Shown one piece after another: positions 16,463 to 26,480 of a stretch of 64,000 bases of DNA. A model generated the notes under the pieces. That model saw only the letters and a program-made list of their open reading frames with translations, did not search any database and had not been told where the DNA came from. The DNA is from Ignavibacteriales bacterium (GTDB lineage Bacteria; Bacteroidota; Ignavibacteria; Ignavibacteriales; Ignavibacteriaceae), in contig JADJHL010000012.1 of assembly GCA_016707585.1 (NCBI GenBank), positions 62,001-126,000 of the forward strand. The letters run 5' to 3'. The first letter of the stretch is position 1. Each line of letters starts with the position of its first letter. The position numbers were made by a program, and so were the translations under genes.

Positions 16463-17440
16463 ATGCAAGAAAAATTTATTGTTAGCGTAGATATGGGTGG
16501 AACCAAAATACTTGCATCTGTGCTAAATTCTAAAAAAGGAATTATTGCCCGCCAGAAAAAACCAACTGATATTGATAGTGGAACAAAAGTTTATGTTAAA
16601 GATATTGCTGAACTTGTTCATAAGGTTGTTAAAACTTCAAAATTGGATGAGAAAAATATTGTTGCAGTTTGTCTTGGCGTTCCTGGTTCCGTAAATCCAC
16701 AAACAGGTGTTATTGGTATTGCTCCAAATCTTGGAATTAAAAATTATAAGATGAAAGCAGAACTTGAAAAATTAATTCCATATCCAGTGCTTTTAGAAAA
16801 TGATGTAAACCTTGGCGCACTCGGTATTAAAAATTATGGTGTTGGTAAAGATGCCACAAATATGCTTGCTGTTTTTGTGGGAACCGGAATTGGTGGTGGA
16901 GTTGTGATTGATAAAAAAATGTATCGTGGATTTAATTTTGTCGCTGGCGAGATTGGACATATGCTTGTGCAAAAGAACGGACCAAAATGCGGCTGCGGAA
17001 AGAAAGGTTGTTTTGAAGCACTTGCAAGCAGAACAGCTATTGTTAATAATATTATTAATGATGTAAAAAAATTAAAAAAGAAAAGCGTTCTTTCTGATCT
17101 TATAAAATCAAATGAAAGAATTAAAAGCGGTGCTTTAAGAAATGCTATCGATAAAAAAGATAAAGTTGTTACAATAAGAATTACGGAAGCGTGTGAAGTA
17201 ATCGGTGATGTACTTGCAAGTGTTTGTAATTTAATGAACTTTGATATGATTGTTCTTGGCGGAGGAGTTATTGAAGCTCTTGGTGATTTTATGCTTCCAA
17301 TTATTAAACAACAATTTAATAATCAAGTTTTTACTGCTGCTGCTAAAGGTGTGAAAATTGTTCCATCCAAACTTGCTGATGATGCTGCAATTTATGGAGG
17401 ATTAGCTTTGGCTGAAGAATTTTTAGATATAAAAGTTTAG
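16463..17440 (+). CDS. ROK-family sugar kinase (glucokinase-like)
   Basis: A 325-residue ROK protein. The phosphate-binding motif DMGGTKI is at residues 10-16, a second phosphate loop GTGIGGGVVID lies near 145, and the ROK zinc motif GPKCGCGKKGCFEALAS follows the GEIGHM histidine. With no DNA-binding domain, it should be a kinase rather than a ROK repressor; glucokinase is the usual activity, though N-acetyl-sugar kinases look alike. AAGGAG precedes the ATG by seven bases, a strong ribosome-binding site for this genome. It is monocistronic and faces the ABC-F gene. Confidence 0.92.
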   Translation: MQEKFIVSVDMGGTKILASVLNSKKGIIARQKKPTDIDSGTKVYVKDIAELVHKVVKTSKLDEKNIVAVCLGVPGSVNPQTGVIGIAPNLGIKNYKMKAELEKLIPYPVLLENDVNLGALGIKNYGVGKDATNMLAVFVGTGIGGGVVIDKKMYRGFNFVAGEIGHMLVQKNGPKCGCGKKGCFEALASRTAIVNNIINDVKKLKKKSVLSDLIKSNERIKSGALRNAIDKKDKVVTIRITEACEVIGDVLASVCNLMNFDMIVLGGGVIEALGDFMLPIIKQQFNNQVFTAAAKGVKIVPSKLADDAAIYGGLALAEEFLDIKV

Positions 17441-17457
17441 TAGATAAAATTTTATTT

Positions 17458-19413
17458 TTAAGTGAATTGAGATTCAATTTCTAAAAGTTTTTCTGTTAAT
17501 TCTTCCCATTTTTTTGTGGCTGAATCAAGTTCGGACTTAGTTTTATTAAACTTCACTGTAGTTTCTTTTGCAAGTATTCCATCATTGTAAATTGCCGGAT
17601 CAGCTAACATTGTTTCTAAATTATTAATTTCAATTTCTTTCAGATTTATCTTTTCTTCCCACTTAGATATTTCTTTTACCAAATCTTTAGTTGCTACATG
17701 TTTTTGCTGTCTCAATTCAGCTTCAATTCGCTTTTGTTCTTTACGATTAACTGTAGTTACCACTGTTTTCTTTTCTTTTTCTTTAATCGCTCCATCACGT
17801 TCTAATGAAGAAAAATCTCTTTTACTGAAAAAATAATCTATACCACCCAAATAAGTTTTTAAATGTCCTTTTCTAATATCAATTACTTTTGTAGCGATTG
17901 GTCTTAGAAAATCAACATCGTGAGAAACAAGTATTAATGTTCCTTTAAAATCCAGCAAAGCTTTTTGAAGAATTAACTTTGATGTATAATCAAGATGGTT
18001 AGTAGGTTCATCAAGAATTATAAAGTTAGCTTTAGTTAACAGAATTTTACAAAGTGCAATCCTACTTTTTTCTCCGCCAGAAAGTACACCAACTTTTTTA
18101 AAAACATCATCACCCGAAAAAAGAAATGAACCAAGCAATGAGCGCAATTGTCCAATAGTTTTTTCAACAGCAATTCCATCAACAGTTTCAATAATTTCTA
18201 AATCAGGATTCAAGTTATCAGCTACATCCTGAGCATAATAAGATACAATTGCATTGTGTCCTAAAATTTTTTCACCAGAATTGAAATCGATTACACCTGC
18301 AATGATTTTTGCAAGTGTTGATTTGCCGGCACCATTAGGTCCAACAAAAGCAATCTTTTCGCCTTTTTCAATTTCAAAATCAATTCCTTCAAAAACTTTT
18401 TTATCTCCATAAGATTTAAAAATAGTTTGAAGTTTCATTGGTGTTCTTCCACTTTGAGGTGGTTCTGGAAATTTTATATTTATTTCACTTTTATCTTCTG
18501 GTAATTCGATAAGCTCTACTTTATCAAGCTGTTTTATTCTACTTTGAACTTGTCGTGATTTAGTTGCTTTATACCGAAATCGTTCGATAAACTTTTCTGT
18601 TTCTTTAATCTTTTTCTGTTGTTGTTCAAACTGCTGAACAGTTAACTCATCTCTCTCGGTTTTATATTTTAAGTACGAATCATAATCTCCTTTAAACGTA
18701 TAAAACTTACCTAGAAAAATTTCTAAAGTTCTGTTAGTTACTTGATTTACAAAATTTTTATCGTGCGATACAATTAATAATCCGCCCTTATAAGCTTTTA
18801 GAAAATCAATCAACCACTCAAGTGAATCAATATCAAGATGGTTTGTAGGTTCATCAAGAAGAAGAATATCATTTTGTGAAATAAGAATTTTTGCAAGTGC
18901 AATACGCATTTGCCAGCCACCGGAAAATTCATCTGTATAACGATCAAAATCATCTTCGTCAAAACCTAATCCAATTAAAATCTTTTCAACTTTAGATTGA
19001 GCAGAATATGAATCTAATCCTTCAAGCATATGATGAACTTCACCTAGTTGATGGACTATATCCATCTGTTCATCTTCTGTAAGATCAGGATTGTTTAATG
19101 ATTCAGTTAATTCAGTTTCTTTGTTTTGCAATTCGATTATATCACTTAACGCAGTAGAAGCTTCTTGAAGCAATGTTTTACCACTGTGTGTTACGTGATC
19201 TTGAGGTAAGTAACCAATTGAAATTCGTTTTTGTTTTAAAATGTTTCCAGATTCGGGTGGTAGTAAACCCGAAATAATTTTTAGAAGGGAAGATTTGCCT
19301 GTGCCATTTGCACCGACTAAAGAAATCTTATCTCCCGAAGAGATTTTATAATTAACATCTTTAAAAAGATATTTACCACCAAATTGTAGTGAGACATTTA
19401 CTAGATCAATCAT
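17458..19413 (-). CDS. ABC-F family ATPase (ribosome-associated)
   Basis: A 651-residue soluble protein with two ABC ATPase domains and no membrane segment. Walker A motifs are GANGTGKSS near residue 34 and GPNGAGKST in the second half; signatures are FSGGWQMRIALAK and LSGGEKSRIALCK; Walker B motifs are both LLLDEPTNHLD-like. The linker between domains is a charged helical hairpin (EQQQKKIKETEKFIERFRYKA) and the C-terminal extension of about 100 residues is a coiled coil, as in Uup/YdiF-type ABC-F proteins. These bind the ribosomal E site and affect translation or antibiotic tolerance. The subfamily is not assigned. Confidence 0.92.
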   Translation of the reverse strand: MIDLVNVSLQFGGKYLFKDVNYKISSGDKISLVGANGTGKSSLLKIISGLLPPESGNILKQKRISIGYLPQDHVTHSGKTLLQEASTALSDIIELQNKETELTESLNNPDLTEDEQMDIVHQLGEVHHMLEGLDSYSAQSKVEKILIGLGFDEDDFDRYTDEFSGGWQMRIALAKILISQNDILLLDEPTNHLDIDSLEWLIDFLKAYKGGLLIVSHDKNFVNQVTNRTLEIFLGKFYTFKGDYDSYLKYKTERDELTVQQFEQQQKKIKETEKFIERFRYKATKSRQVQSRIKQLDKVELIELPEDKSEINIKFPEPPQSGRTPMKLQTIFKSYGDKKVFEGIDFEIEKGEKIAFVGPNGAGKSTLAKIIAGVIDFNSGEKILGHNAIVSYYAQDVADNLNPDLEIIETVDGIAVEKTIGQLRSLLGSFLFSGDDVFKKVGVLSGGEKSRIALCKILLTKANFIILDEPTNHLDYTSKLILQKALLDFKGTLILVSHDVDFLRPIATKVIDIRKGHLKTYLGGIDYFFSKRDFSSLERDGAIKEKEKKTVVTTVNRKEQKRIEAELRQQKHVATKDLVKEISKWEEKINLKEIEINNLETMLADPAIYNDGILAKETTVKFNKTKSELDSATKKWEELTEKLLEIESQFT

Positions 19414-19421
19414 TCAAAATA

Positions 19422-21650
19422 TTACTCTCTTAATACTGCAATTTTACCTGTTTCAACACTATTGCCTTCTTGATCAAAAGCAATAACAATATAAACTCCG
19501 CTATTAACAAAATCTCCATTATCATCACGACCATCCCAAAAAGCAACTCTTCCACCTGCAGAAGAAAACTCTCGAACAAGTTTACCTGAAACAGAAACTA
19601 TTTTTATATCTGTATCTCTTATCAAGCCATCAATCGTAACTAATTTGCTTCCATCAGTAATAACTAATGGGTTTGGATAAATATTTAGTCCATTAAAATT
19701 ATCAACAGGAATTATAGAAGGTGTTTCAAATGAAGTTAGACCGGATGCTGTTCCAACATATAATTTTCCAGTCGATTCATCGAATGCGAGACTTTCAATT
19801 ATATCAGAAAGCAGTGGACTGTTTTTTGTATCAAGACTTGCAAGTAATTGTGTTCCATCGCTGCTTAATAAAAATAATCCTTGATTTGTACCAAGCCATT
19901 TTTGATTAAGCGGATCAACAGCAATTGCATTTATGGTTTGTTGTCTAACTGAAAATGAGTTTGTTATTTTTAATTGAGGATTTGTGGAATTTAAAACTGC
20001 ATCTACATTAGAAATAATATTTACTCCTAAACCACTGCCTACCCATAAATCACCACGTCTATCAATTGCTAAGCTAAAAACATCATTTGTACTTAATCCT
20101 TTTGTTTTAGATACATATCCATAAACATCATCGTTTGTATTGTCATAAGTTCCTTTGTCATTAAAATAATATAATCCAATATTTCCAGCAGTAGCCATGT
20201 AATACCATTTAGTTCCATTCGGATCGATAACAAGGTTTTTTACTTCACTAAAATCACCTTGACTTTCAGAAACATTTTCAAATGAATACCAAATACTATC
20301 CGGCGTAAGCATATAAAGTGATTTTTTATCGGCTGCTCTAAGATTAAGCGCCCAAATATTATTTTTAGAATCTTCGGCCAAGCTTGATATAACAAGAAAG
20401 CTAGGGCTACCTGGAATTCCTATCATTGGCGAGTTCCCAGAATGAAATCTTTGAATATTATTATCCTTTATTTTTACAAATCCTTGTCCCCAATTACCTG
20501 AAAAAATTGAATTATCAGAAGCACAAAATATTGAGTAGTAGTCATTCTGATAAAGAATAGGATAGTGATTTACATCGTAAATTTCCCAATTACTTCCATC
20601 AAATTTATTAATCCCAATACCCGATCCATTCTTTCCACTCGATGACCATAAATTCCCACTTTTATCAAAAGTCATATATGGAAATTGATTAGCTGCAGGT
20701 CCATTAGGATAAATTTTAAGACTATCTTTAATCACTCCAATATTTGAAGCAACTAACAATCCATTGTTAGACGAGTAATTTATTTTAGTTGGCGTAACAT
20801 TTAACGTTACCATTGATTGAAGAGCACTTCCATCATATAAATAAACTAAGGTTGGAGTAAGTATATATAACAGATTACCATTTACCTGCAAATCAATTAT
20901 TTTATTATTTGTTAGTGTAAGAAAAATTTGCCAAGTTGTTCCGTTAAATTCATATAATCCAAGATTTGTTCCAGCGATTAATTTTTCATTGTAAAATATT
21001 ATTTTATTTATTCCTGCTTGAGGCAAACCTTGTAAGTTTGTATAAACATTCCAGGATTCCGGAGCAGAAAGATTTGTGGTTCCTGGTTTCTGAATTGCAA
21101 TTCCTGATTCAGTTGCAGCGTAAATTAAATCTTTTACGATAATACTTTTAACCTTAATAAACGAAGTAAAACTTCCGAATTTTGAAAACGTATCAAAGAA
21201 CAAATAGGTTTTAGGATTTATTAAAGAGATACCAAAATCTGTTGCAGCAAAAATTGTATCACCAGCAACTGCAAAATCATTTATACTTTTATTTGTATGC
21301 TCCTGGTTTGTGTAAATATCTAAAATAGATTTAAAAGAATTATCTTGAGGTGAATAAACATCGAACATTCCATTTGAACTTCCAAACCAAACCTTACCAT
21401 CTTTATCAATAGCCGTTGCTGTAAGATCAATTCCATTTAATCCTTCAACTTTGCTAAAAGTTTTATAACTGCTCTCAGAATTATTGTAGAAAAATGCGCC
21501 GCCTTTAGTTGCAGCCCAAAAACCGTCTGACGTTGCTGCAATATTTCTAATAGTTTTCATATCGGCAAAATTTTGCCAGTTAGTTTGTTGTTGTGGAAAT
21601 GAGGATATGGAAAGTGACAACAATACAAGTAATGATATGATATTTTTCAT
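19422..21650 (-). CDS. PorZ-like two-component-regulator-type propeller protein with T9SS-type C-terminus
   Basis: A 742-residue exported protein: signal peptide (LLVLLSLSISSFPQQ), then repeated propeller segments of the regulator-propeller kind (GKVWFGSSNGMFDVY, GDLWVGSGLGVNIIS, QKWLGTNQGLFLLS), and a C-terminal domain from about residue 655 with NIYPNPLVITDG, a gliding-like beta domain and closing VETGKIAVLRE. The overall order matches PorZ, the surface protein that helps attach lipopolysaccharide to T9SS cargo in Porphyromonas. It ends nine bases before the ABC-F gene and may be cotranscribed with it. The propeller and C-terminal domain are clear; the PorZ role is inferred. Confidence 0.8.
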   Translation of the reverse strand: MKNIISLLVLLSLSISSFPQQQTNWQNFADMKTIRNIAATSDGFWAATKGGAFFYNNSESSYKTFSKVEGLNGIDLTATAIDKDGKVWFGSSNGMFDVYSPQDNSFKSILDIYTNQEHTNKSINDFAVAGDTIFAATDFGISLINPKTYLFFDTFSKFGSFTSFIKVKSIIVKDLIYAATESGIAIQKPGTTNLSAPESWNVYTNLQGLPQAGINKIIFYNEKLIAGTNLGLYEFNGTTWQIFLTLTNNKIIDLQVNGNLLYILTPTLVYLYDGSALQSMVTLNVTPTKINYSSNNGLLVASNIGVIKDSLKIYPNGPAANQFPYMTFDKSGNLWSSSGKNGSGIGINKFDGSNWEIYDVNHYPILYQNDYYSIFCASDNSIFSGNWGQGFVKIKDNNIQRFHSGNSPMIGIPGSPSFLVISSLAEDSKNNIWALNLRAADKKSLYMLTPDSIWYSFENVSESQGDFSEVKNLVIDPNGTKWYYMATAGNIGLYYFNDKGTYDNTNDDVYGYVSKTKGLSTNDVFSLAIDRRGDLWVGSGLGVNIISNVDAVLNSTNPQLKITNSFSVRQQTINAIAVDPLNQKWLGTNQGLFLLSSDGTQLLASLDTKNSPLLSDIIESLAFDESTGKLYVGTASGLTSFETPSIIPVDNFNGLNIYPNPLVITDGSKLVTIDGLIRDTDIKIVSVSGKLVREFSSAGGRVAFWDGRDDNGDFVNSGVYIVIAFDQEGNSVETGKIAVLRE

Positions 21651-21776
21651 TTTGAATCCTAAATTATTAAAAGCGGTAAATATTATATCGATATGTTCTC
21701 AAATGTTGTCGTTAAAATAGAATAAATTGTATTCATTCAAAGTAGAAAAATTTTGCCTATTTATTTGTTATAAATT

Positions 21777-22613
21777 TTAAGCTGAGTTACGTAATATCTG
21801 CTTACGCATTGCATCAATTTTTGAAAACGAGATAGAATACTTTCCAAGATTTAAATAATCGTTTCTATCCCCACCATGAAAGTCTGATCCACCACTTTCA
21901 AGTAAAAAGAACTCATCTACAATTCCACGATAATGTTTTACTTGATGAGGAAGATGAGATGGATGCACAACTTCAATTCCATCCAATCCTGCTTCTATTA
22001 ACTCAACCATAACAGCATCTGGTAAATTTCCAGGATGTGCAATAAACGAAAGTCCGCCAGCATCACTTATTATTTTAAAAGCGCTTCTTGGTGATACGTG
22101 AACTTTTCTTTCATAAGCCGGACAGCCATTTCCGATATACTTACTAAAAGCTTCAAAATAGTTTGAGACAAGTTTGTTCTTAACTAATGTTTTTGCAATG
22201 TGTGGTCTTCCAACTGCAGAATTTCTTGCAAGTTCCATTACTTCATCTAATTGTATTGAAAGCCCAAGAGCATCAAGTTTTTCTAAAATCCTTATGGCTC
22301 TTTTTATTCGTTCTGCTCGGAAAAATTTTAAGTATTCACCCAACTCTTTATTATTTGGATCAAAGAAGTAAGCTAAAAGATGAACTTCGCGATCGCGTAT
22401 ATCTGAACTTATCTCAACTCCAGGAATTACTTCTACACCAATTTTTTTTCCAGCTTCAACTGCTTCAGATATTCCATCAACAGTATCGTGATCAGTAATA
22501 CTTATAATATCAATTCCGGCTTCTTTAACCTTTGTTACAAGCTCTTCAGGTGAATGTTGGCCATCAGAAAAATACGTGTGCATATGTAGATCAATTTTTC
22601 CGCCCATAATCAA
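21777..22613 (-). CDS. PHP-domain phosphoesterase
   Basis: A 278-residue PHP protein. Metal ligands appear in DLHMHTYFSDGQHSPEEL (residues 6-23), ITDHDTVDG near 40, and in the EVIPGVEISS, FIAHPGN and SGGSDFHGG motifs. The layout matches the YciV/RNase AM (TrpH-like) group, which removes nucleotides from 5-prime ends of RNA or hydrolyses 3-prime,5-prime-bisphosphonucleotides. It overlaps the upstream Crp-type regulator gene by four bases, so the two are translationally coupled. The substrate is inferred only at group level. Confidence 0.9.
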   Translation of the reverse strand: MIMGGKIDLHMHTYFSDGQHSPEELVTKVKEAGIDIISITDHDTVDGISEAVEAGKKIGVEVIPGVEISSDIRDREVHLLAYFFDPNNKELGEYLKFFRAERIKRAIRILEKLDALGLSIQLDEVMELARNSAVGRPHIAKTLVKNKLVSNYFEAFSKYIGNGCPAYERKVHVSPRSAFKIISDAGGLSFIAHPGNLPDAVMVELIEAGLDGIEVVHPSHLPHQVKHYRGIVDEFFLLESGGSDFHGGDRNDYLNLGKYSISFSKIDAMRKQILRNSA

Positions 22614-23293
22614 TTAAACATTTCTTTAAATTTTTCATAATCAGTAATTCTAAGTCTGCTGCCATCTAATTCCACCAAACCTTTTTTAGCAAAGGAATGT
22701 AAAGTTCGAGAGATTGTTTCTCTTGAAGTTCCAGCCATATTTGCTAATTCTTGTTGATAAGGTAAGTGATCAATTTCCACAACTCCGTGTCTAATCTTTC
22801 CAACTTCATCAGCTAATTGAAGTAAAACCGTTGCAACTTTACCTTCAGCATCTTTAAGTGAAAGTGCTTTTATTTTCATCGATGATGCGCGCAATCTTTT
22901 TGTAAGTTCAGTTAGTAATGCGACAGAAACATCAGGATATTTTCTAAGTAACTCTAAAAACTCAGTTCGTTGGATTAGAAAAAGTTTAGAATCATCGATT
23001 GCTGTAACTGTTGCTGATCTTGACATTCCATCCAGCAAAGACATTTCTCCAAAAAAATCTGATTCATTAAGAATTGCTAAAATTACTTCTTTATCATCTC
23101 CGCTGGAACGAGAAATCTTTACTTTTCCTTCAGCGATAACAAATAATGCTGAGCCTGTTTCTTCTTCAGAAAGGATGACACTGTTTTTTTTATAATTTTG
23201 AATAACTCCTGATTTAGCAATTTTTTGAAGTGTTTCTTCATCTAAATCAGAAAAAATTGGAACATTTGAAAGAAATTCAATATTGTTTAACAA
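22610..23293 (-). CDS. Crp/Fnr-family transcriptional regulator
   Basis: A 227-residue protein with an N-terminal cyclic-nucleotide-binding fold (residues 10-125, containing GSALFVIAEGKVKIS and FFGEMSLLDGMSRSATV) and a C-terminal winged helix with recognition helix segment QELANMAGTSRETISRTLHS near residue 180. The protein has no cysteine at all, so it is not an iron-sulfur Fnr. The FGEMSLLDG-x-SRSATV segment resembles the ligand pocket of Crp-type proteins, though which nucleotide it binds, if any, is unknown. It leads an operon with the PHP phosphoesterase and faces the isomerase gene across a 220-bp divergent promoter region. Confidence 0.92.
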   Translation of the reverse strand: MLNNIEFLSNVPIFSDLDEETLQKIAKSGVIQNYKKNSVILSEEETGSALFVIAEGKVKISRSSGDDKEVILAILNESDFFGEMSLLDGMSRSATVTAIDDSKLFLIQRTEFLELLRKYPDVSVALLTELTKRLRASSMKIKALSLKDAEGKVATVLLQLADEVGKIRHGVVEIDHLPYQQELANMAGTSRETISRTLHSFAKKGLVELDGSRLRITDYEKFKEMFN

Positions 23294-23513
23294 ATTATTA
23301 CCTCTTTATTAAAATAAAATCATCAAAAAATACCTTTGGCCGTTCTCAAAGTCAAATAAGGTTTTTTTTAATGCGGAATAATACGGATTATTTATTTGTT
23401 AAGGGTATTCTAAAGGCTGTATATACGTTTATTTAATTGTTTTTTAAGACCGATGTCTCTATTTTAACCCGCTTAATTTTTCAATGTTAATTTAATACGG
23501 AGATATATTAATT

Positions 23514-25607
23514 ATGGCTATGATGGCCAAAATGAGGAGTTTAGCTCCTGCTTTTATACTTACAGTCGGCGGATTGTTTGTGTTGTTTATGGTAATTTCC
23601 GATTCAAATGTTTTAGAAGCACTTGGTGGCGGAAGAACTAACAATATTGGATCTGTAAATGGTGAAGATATTACGTATCAGGAATTTCAAACTGCTTTAG
23701 ATCAGCAAATTGAAAATCAGAAGAAACAAACTGGTAAAGATCCTGATGAGCTACAAATTGATCAGATTAGAGAACAGGTTTGGGATGCTGTAGTAACCCA
23801 AAAAATATTTGGCCAGCTTATCAAACAATATGGAATTACTGTTTCTGATGAAGAGGTTAAAGATGTAATTCTTGGAGCAAATCCACCGGATTTCTTAAAA
23901 CAGAATTTTATTGATTCACTTGGCAATTTTAACCGACAGTTTTATGAACAGGCAATCTTTGATCCGCAGAATAAGGCTGCTTTAGTTCAAGCAGAAGAGT
24001 TAGTTCGCCAGTCACGACTAACACAAAAACTTCAAAGTATGATTCTTGCCGCTGTTAATGTTGGCGAAGATGAAGTTAAAAGAAAATATATTGAACAGAA
24101 TACAAATATTGAAGCTGATTACACTCTTGTAGATTTAAACTTGATTAAAGATGCTGATGTTAAAGTTACTGATGCTGATATAAAATCATTTTATGAAAAA
24201 AATATTAATAACTACAAAACTCCACCACAGAGAAAATTAAAATTTGTTTTATTTCCGAATTTGGCTTCATCAGATGATTCACAAATGGTTTATAAAAATT
24301 TATTAAATGTAAAAAATACAATCTCTGCTGGTGATACTCTCGGATTTGAACAGTTGGTAAATATTTATTCTGAATTGCCTTACACCAAAGACACTTTGGC
24401 TGTTAATGTACTTTCCAGTGAAGTTGTAAATGCTTTAAATAGATCAAATGTTGGTGCAATTGTTGGACCATATGCAACACCACAAGGTTATGTTTTATTT
24501 AAATATTTTGGTGCTGTAAATTCAAACGAACTTTTTGCAGAAGCATCACACATACTTATCAATCAATATGGTAGTGATGAAAAAAATCTTGTTGAAGCAA
24601 CTAAATTATATGATCGTTTAGTAGCCGGTGCAAATTTTCAATCTCTTGCAAAAGAGTTTTCTCAAGATCCTGGCAGCGGCAGTAAAGGTGGTGCATTAGG
24701 ATATTTTAGTAAAGGAATGATGGTTAAAGAATTTGAAGATGCTTGTTTTAACGGCGTTGTTGGTGTTGTACAAAAACCTGTAAAAACAAATTATGGATAT
24801 CATATAATTAAAGTAACTGATAGATCTAATAAAAAATACATTGTTGAAAGAGTTGTTAACCAGGTTAAACAATCTGCAACAAGTAGAGATAAAAATTTTA
24901 CTGATGCAGATGGTTTTGCTTTTAATGCAAAGAAAAATGGATTTGATTCAGAATCAAAATTAATGAAATATAAAGTTCAGGAAACTCAGCCGTTTAATGA
25001 GCAATCAGGTTCAATTCCATCAATAGGGCAGAATAAACACCTTGTTAAATTTGCTTTTGAAAATGGCTTAAACACTGTAAGTGATGTTCACAAAGTTGCC
25101 GCTGGTTATGTTGTTGCACAAATCTCTGAGGTATCAAATGAAAAATTTAAAACATTTGAAGAATTAAAAGATCAATTAAAACCTGCTGTTATCAGAGAAA
25201 AGAAATTTGAAAAATTAAAAGTTATTGCAGATAATCTTTACAAAAAAATCAATGGTGATTTAAGTAAGGCTGCTTCTATAGATACAAATTTTACAGTAAA
25301 ACAAACTGGTAATTTTATTCCTGCAGGTTCAATTCCTGCTCTTGGTCGTGATTATGGATTTATGAATGCCGCTCTAAGCGTAGGATTAAATAAAGTATCA
25401 GAACCTGTAAAAGGATCGAGAGGATATTATTTAATAAAAGTTACAAAGCGTACTGAATTTGACAAGAAAACATACGAAACACAAAGTGCAATCTTAAGAA
25501 ATACTATGCTACAAGAAAAGAAAAGTAGATACATAAATCAATGGATTTCTGAAATAAAACAAACCGCAGATATTGTGGATGATAGACATCTGTTTTTTAG
25601 ACAATAA
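23514..25607 (+). CDS. PpiD/SurA-type peptidyl-prolyl isomerase
   Basis: A 697-residue membrane-anchored periplasmic foldase. Residues 10-32 (LAPAFILTVGGLFVLFMVIS) form a single N-terminal anchor, followed by a SurA-N-like helical chaperone domain (residues 40-215). A parvulin domain around residues 340-450 carries ASHILINQYGSDEKN, LAKEFSQDPGSGSKGGALGY and TNYGYHIIKVTDR. A second, degenerate parvulin-like region follows (SIGQNKHLVKFAF and SRGYYLIKVTKRTE). The plan resembles PpiD. It is monocistronic, with a good terminator right after it. Confidence 0.9.
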   Translation: MAMMAKMRSLAPAFILTVGGLFVLFMVISDSNVLEALGGGRTNNIGSVNGEDITYQEFQTALDQQIENQKKQTGKDPDELQIDQIREQVWDAVVTQKIFGQLIKQYGITVSDEEVKDVILGANPPDFLKQNFIDSLGNFNRQFYEQAIFDPQNKAALVQAEELVRQSRLTQKLQSMILAAVNVGEDEVKRKYIEQNTNIEADYTLVDLNLIKDADVKVTDADIKSFYEKNINNYKTPPQRKLKFVLFPNLASSDDSQMVYKNLLNVKNTISAGDTLGFEQLVNIYSELPYTKDTLAVNVLSSEVVNALNRSNVGAIVGPYATPQGYVLFKYFGAVNSNELFAEASHILINQYGSDEKNLVEATKLYDRLVAGANFQSLAKEFSQDPGSGSKGGALGYFSKGMMVKEFEDACFNGVVGVVQKPVKTNYGYHIIKVTDRSNKKYIVERVVNQVKQSATSRDKNFTDADGFAFNAKKNGFDSESKLMKYKVQETQPFNEQSGSIPSIGQNKHLVKFAFENGLNTVSDVHKVAAGYVVAQISEVSNEKFKTFEELKDQLKPAVIREKKFEKLKVIADNLYKKINGDLSKAASIDTNFTVKQTGNFIPAGSIPALGRDYGFMNAALSVGLNKVSEPVKGSRGYYLIKVTKRTEFDKKTYETQSAILRNTMLQEKKSRYINQWISEIKQTADIVDDRHLFFRQ

Positions 25608-25622
25608 ACTTAAATAATTCTT

Positions 25623-25666
25623 AAACCCCCAATTACTTTGGTAGTATTTGGGGGTTTTCTTTTTTA
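25623..25666 (+). terminator. Rho-independent terminator after the isomerase gene
   Basis: AAACCCCCAA (25623-25632) pairs with TTGGGGGTTT (25648-25657) around a 15-base loop that can partly extend the stem, followed by TCTTTTTT. It starts 15 bp after the stop codon. Confidence 0.85.
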
Positions 25667-25708
25667 AAGATTATTTTACAGTTTAGATTAAGAAATCAAT
25701 ACAAGTAA

Positions 25709-26422
25709 ATGAATATAAAAATAATTCTTCTTATTACTTCTGTTTTTGCTGGATTTTCAATCTGCCAAAATTCAGATAAAAAATTTAGTCTGCTTGTTGG
25801 ATTAGATTACAACACAACTGCCCAGATTTTTCTTAATCCAAATTCTTCAGATATTATTCTTAGAAATCAAGCTTTTGAGATAGCGGATATATTTTCACCT
25901 ATCTCTGATTTTAGGTATTCATTTAATGATGAATTATTATTTGGATTAAGTAGTGAATATATTTCAAAAAGTGCAAAAGGATTTAATCAAACTATTGTAG
26001 AAGGCAGCCAGGTTAGACAAATTGAAGTGGAAGACGGTGTTAAATTCATACCAATTGAGTTTTCAGTTTATTATTTAATGCCATTTTCTAGTGACCAGTT
26101 TATTTTTACAATGGGTGGTGGACTTGGTTATTATTTTGCTGAACATACACGAGTTTTAGGTGATACAGAAATCGAAAACACAAAAAATAATAGCTCGATT
26201 GGATTGTTAGTTTCTGTTGGAATGGAATATTTAATTATTGATAATCTTGGGATAAGATTAGACTTAAAATTTCGTGATCCTGAAAATAAAATTAGTTATA
26301 GATATACTGATAGCACAGCAACTTATAGAGGTAGATTATTGCAGATACCTCAAAGTACTTATAATAGTAAACTAAACTTAAATGGAATTTCATTTGTATT
26401 AGGTGTCGCTTTTCATTTTTAA
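25709..26422 (+). CDS. Outer-membrane beta-barrel protein
   Basis: A 237-residue protein with a signal peptide (IKIILLITSVFAGFSICQN) and alternating beta-strand pattern ending in the aromatic strand GISFVLGVAFHF, which fits an OmpA-like or OMP_b-brl outer-membrane barrel of about eight strands. Segments such as FTMGGGLGYYFAEHTR and GLLVSVGMEYLIIDNLGIRLDLKF are typical of these barrels. No specific family or ligand is recognised. The shikimate kinase gene starts 58 bp downstream, so they may be cotranscribed. Confidence 0.78.
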   Translation: MNIKIILLITSVFAGFSICQNSDKKFSLLVGLDYNTTAQIFLNPNSSDIILRNQAFEIADIFSPISDFRYSFNDELLFGLSSEYISKSAKGFNQTIVEGSQVRQIEVEDGVKFIPIEFSVYYLMPFSSDQFIFTMGGGLGYYFAEHTRVLGDTEIENTKNNSSIGLLVSVGMEYLIIDNLGIRLDLKFRDPENKISYRYTDSTATYRGRLLQIPQSTYNSKLNLNGISFVLGVAFHF

Positions 26423-26480
26423 AAAAATCAAACTTTCTTTTCTAATCCTTAAATTGCTTTATAAACTGTCTAACTTATTA

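Noticed and set aside
22174..22498. Plus-strand open frames of 65 and 103 codons
   Set aside because: They are antisense to the PHP phosphoesterase; their Leu/Gln-rich composition is a mirror of the real frame.
26403..26480. Extended N-terminus of shikimate kinase from GTG
   Set aside because: The family begins just before the P-loop; the extension overlaps the barrel gene and the ATG at 26481 fits.
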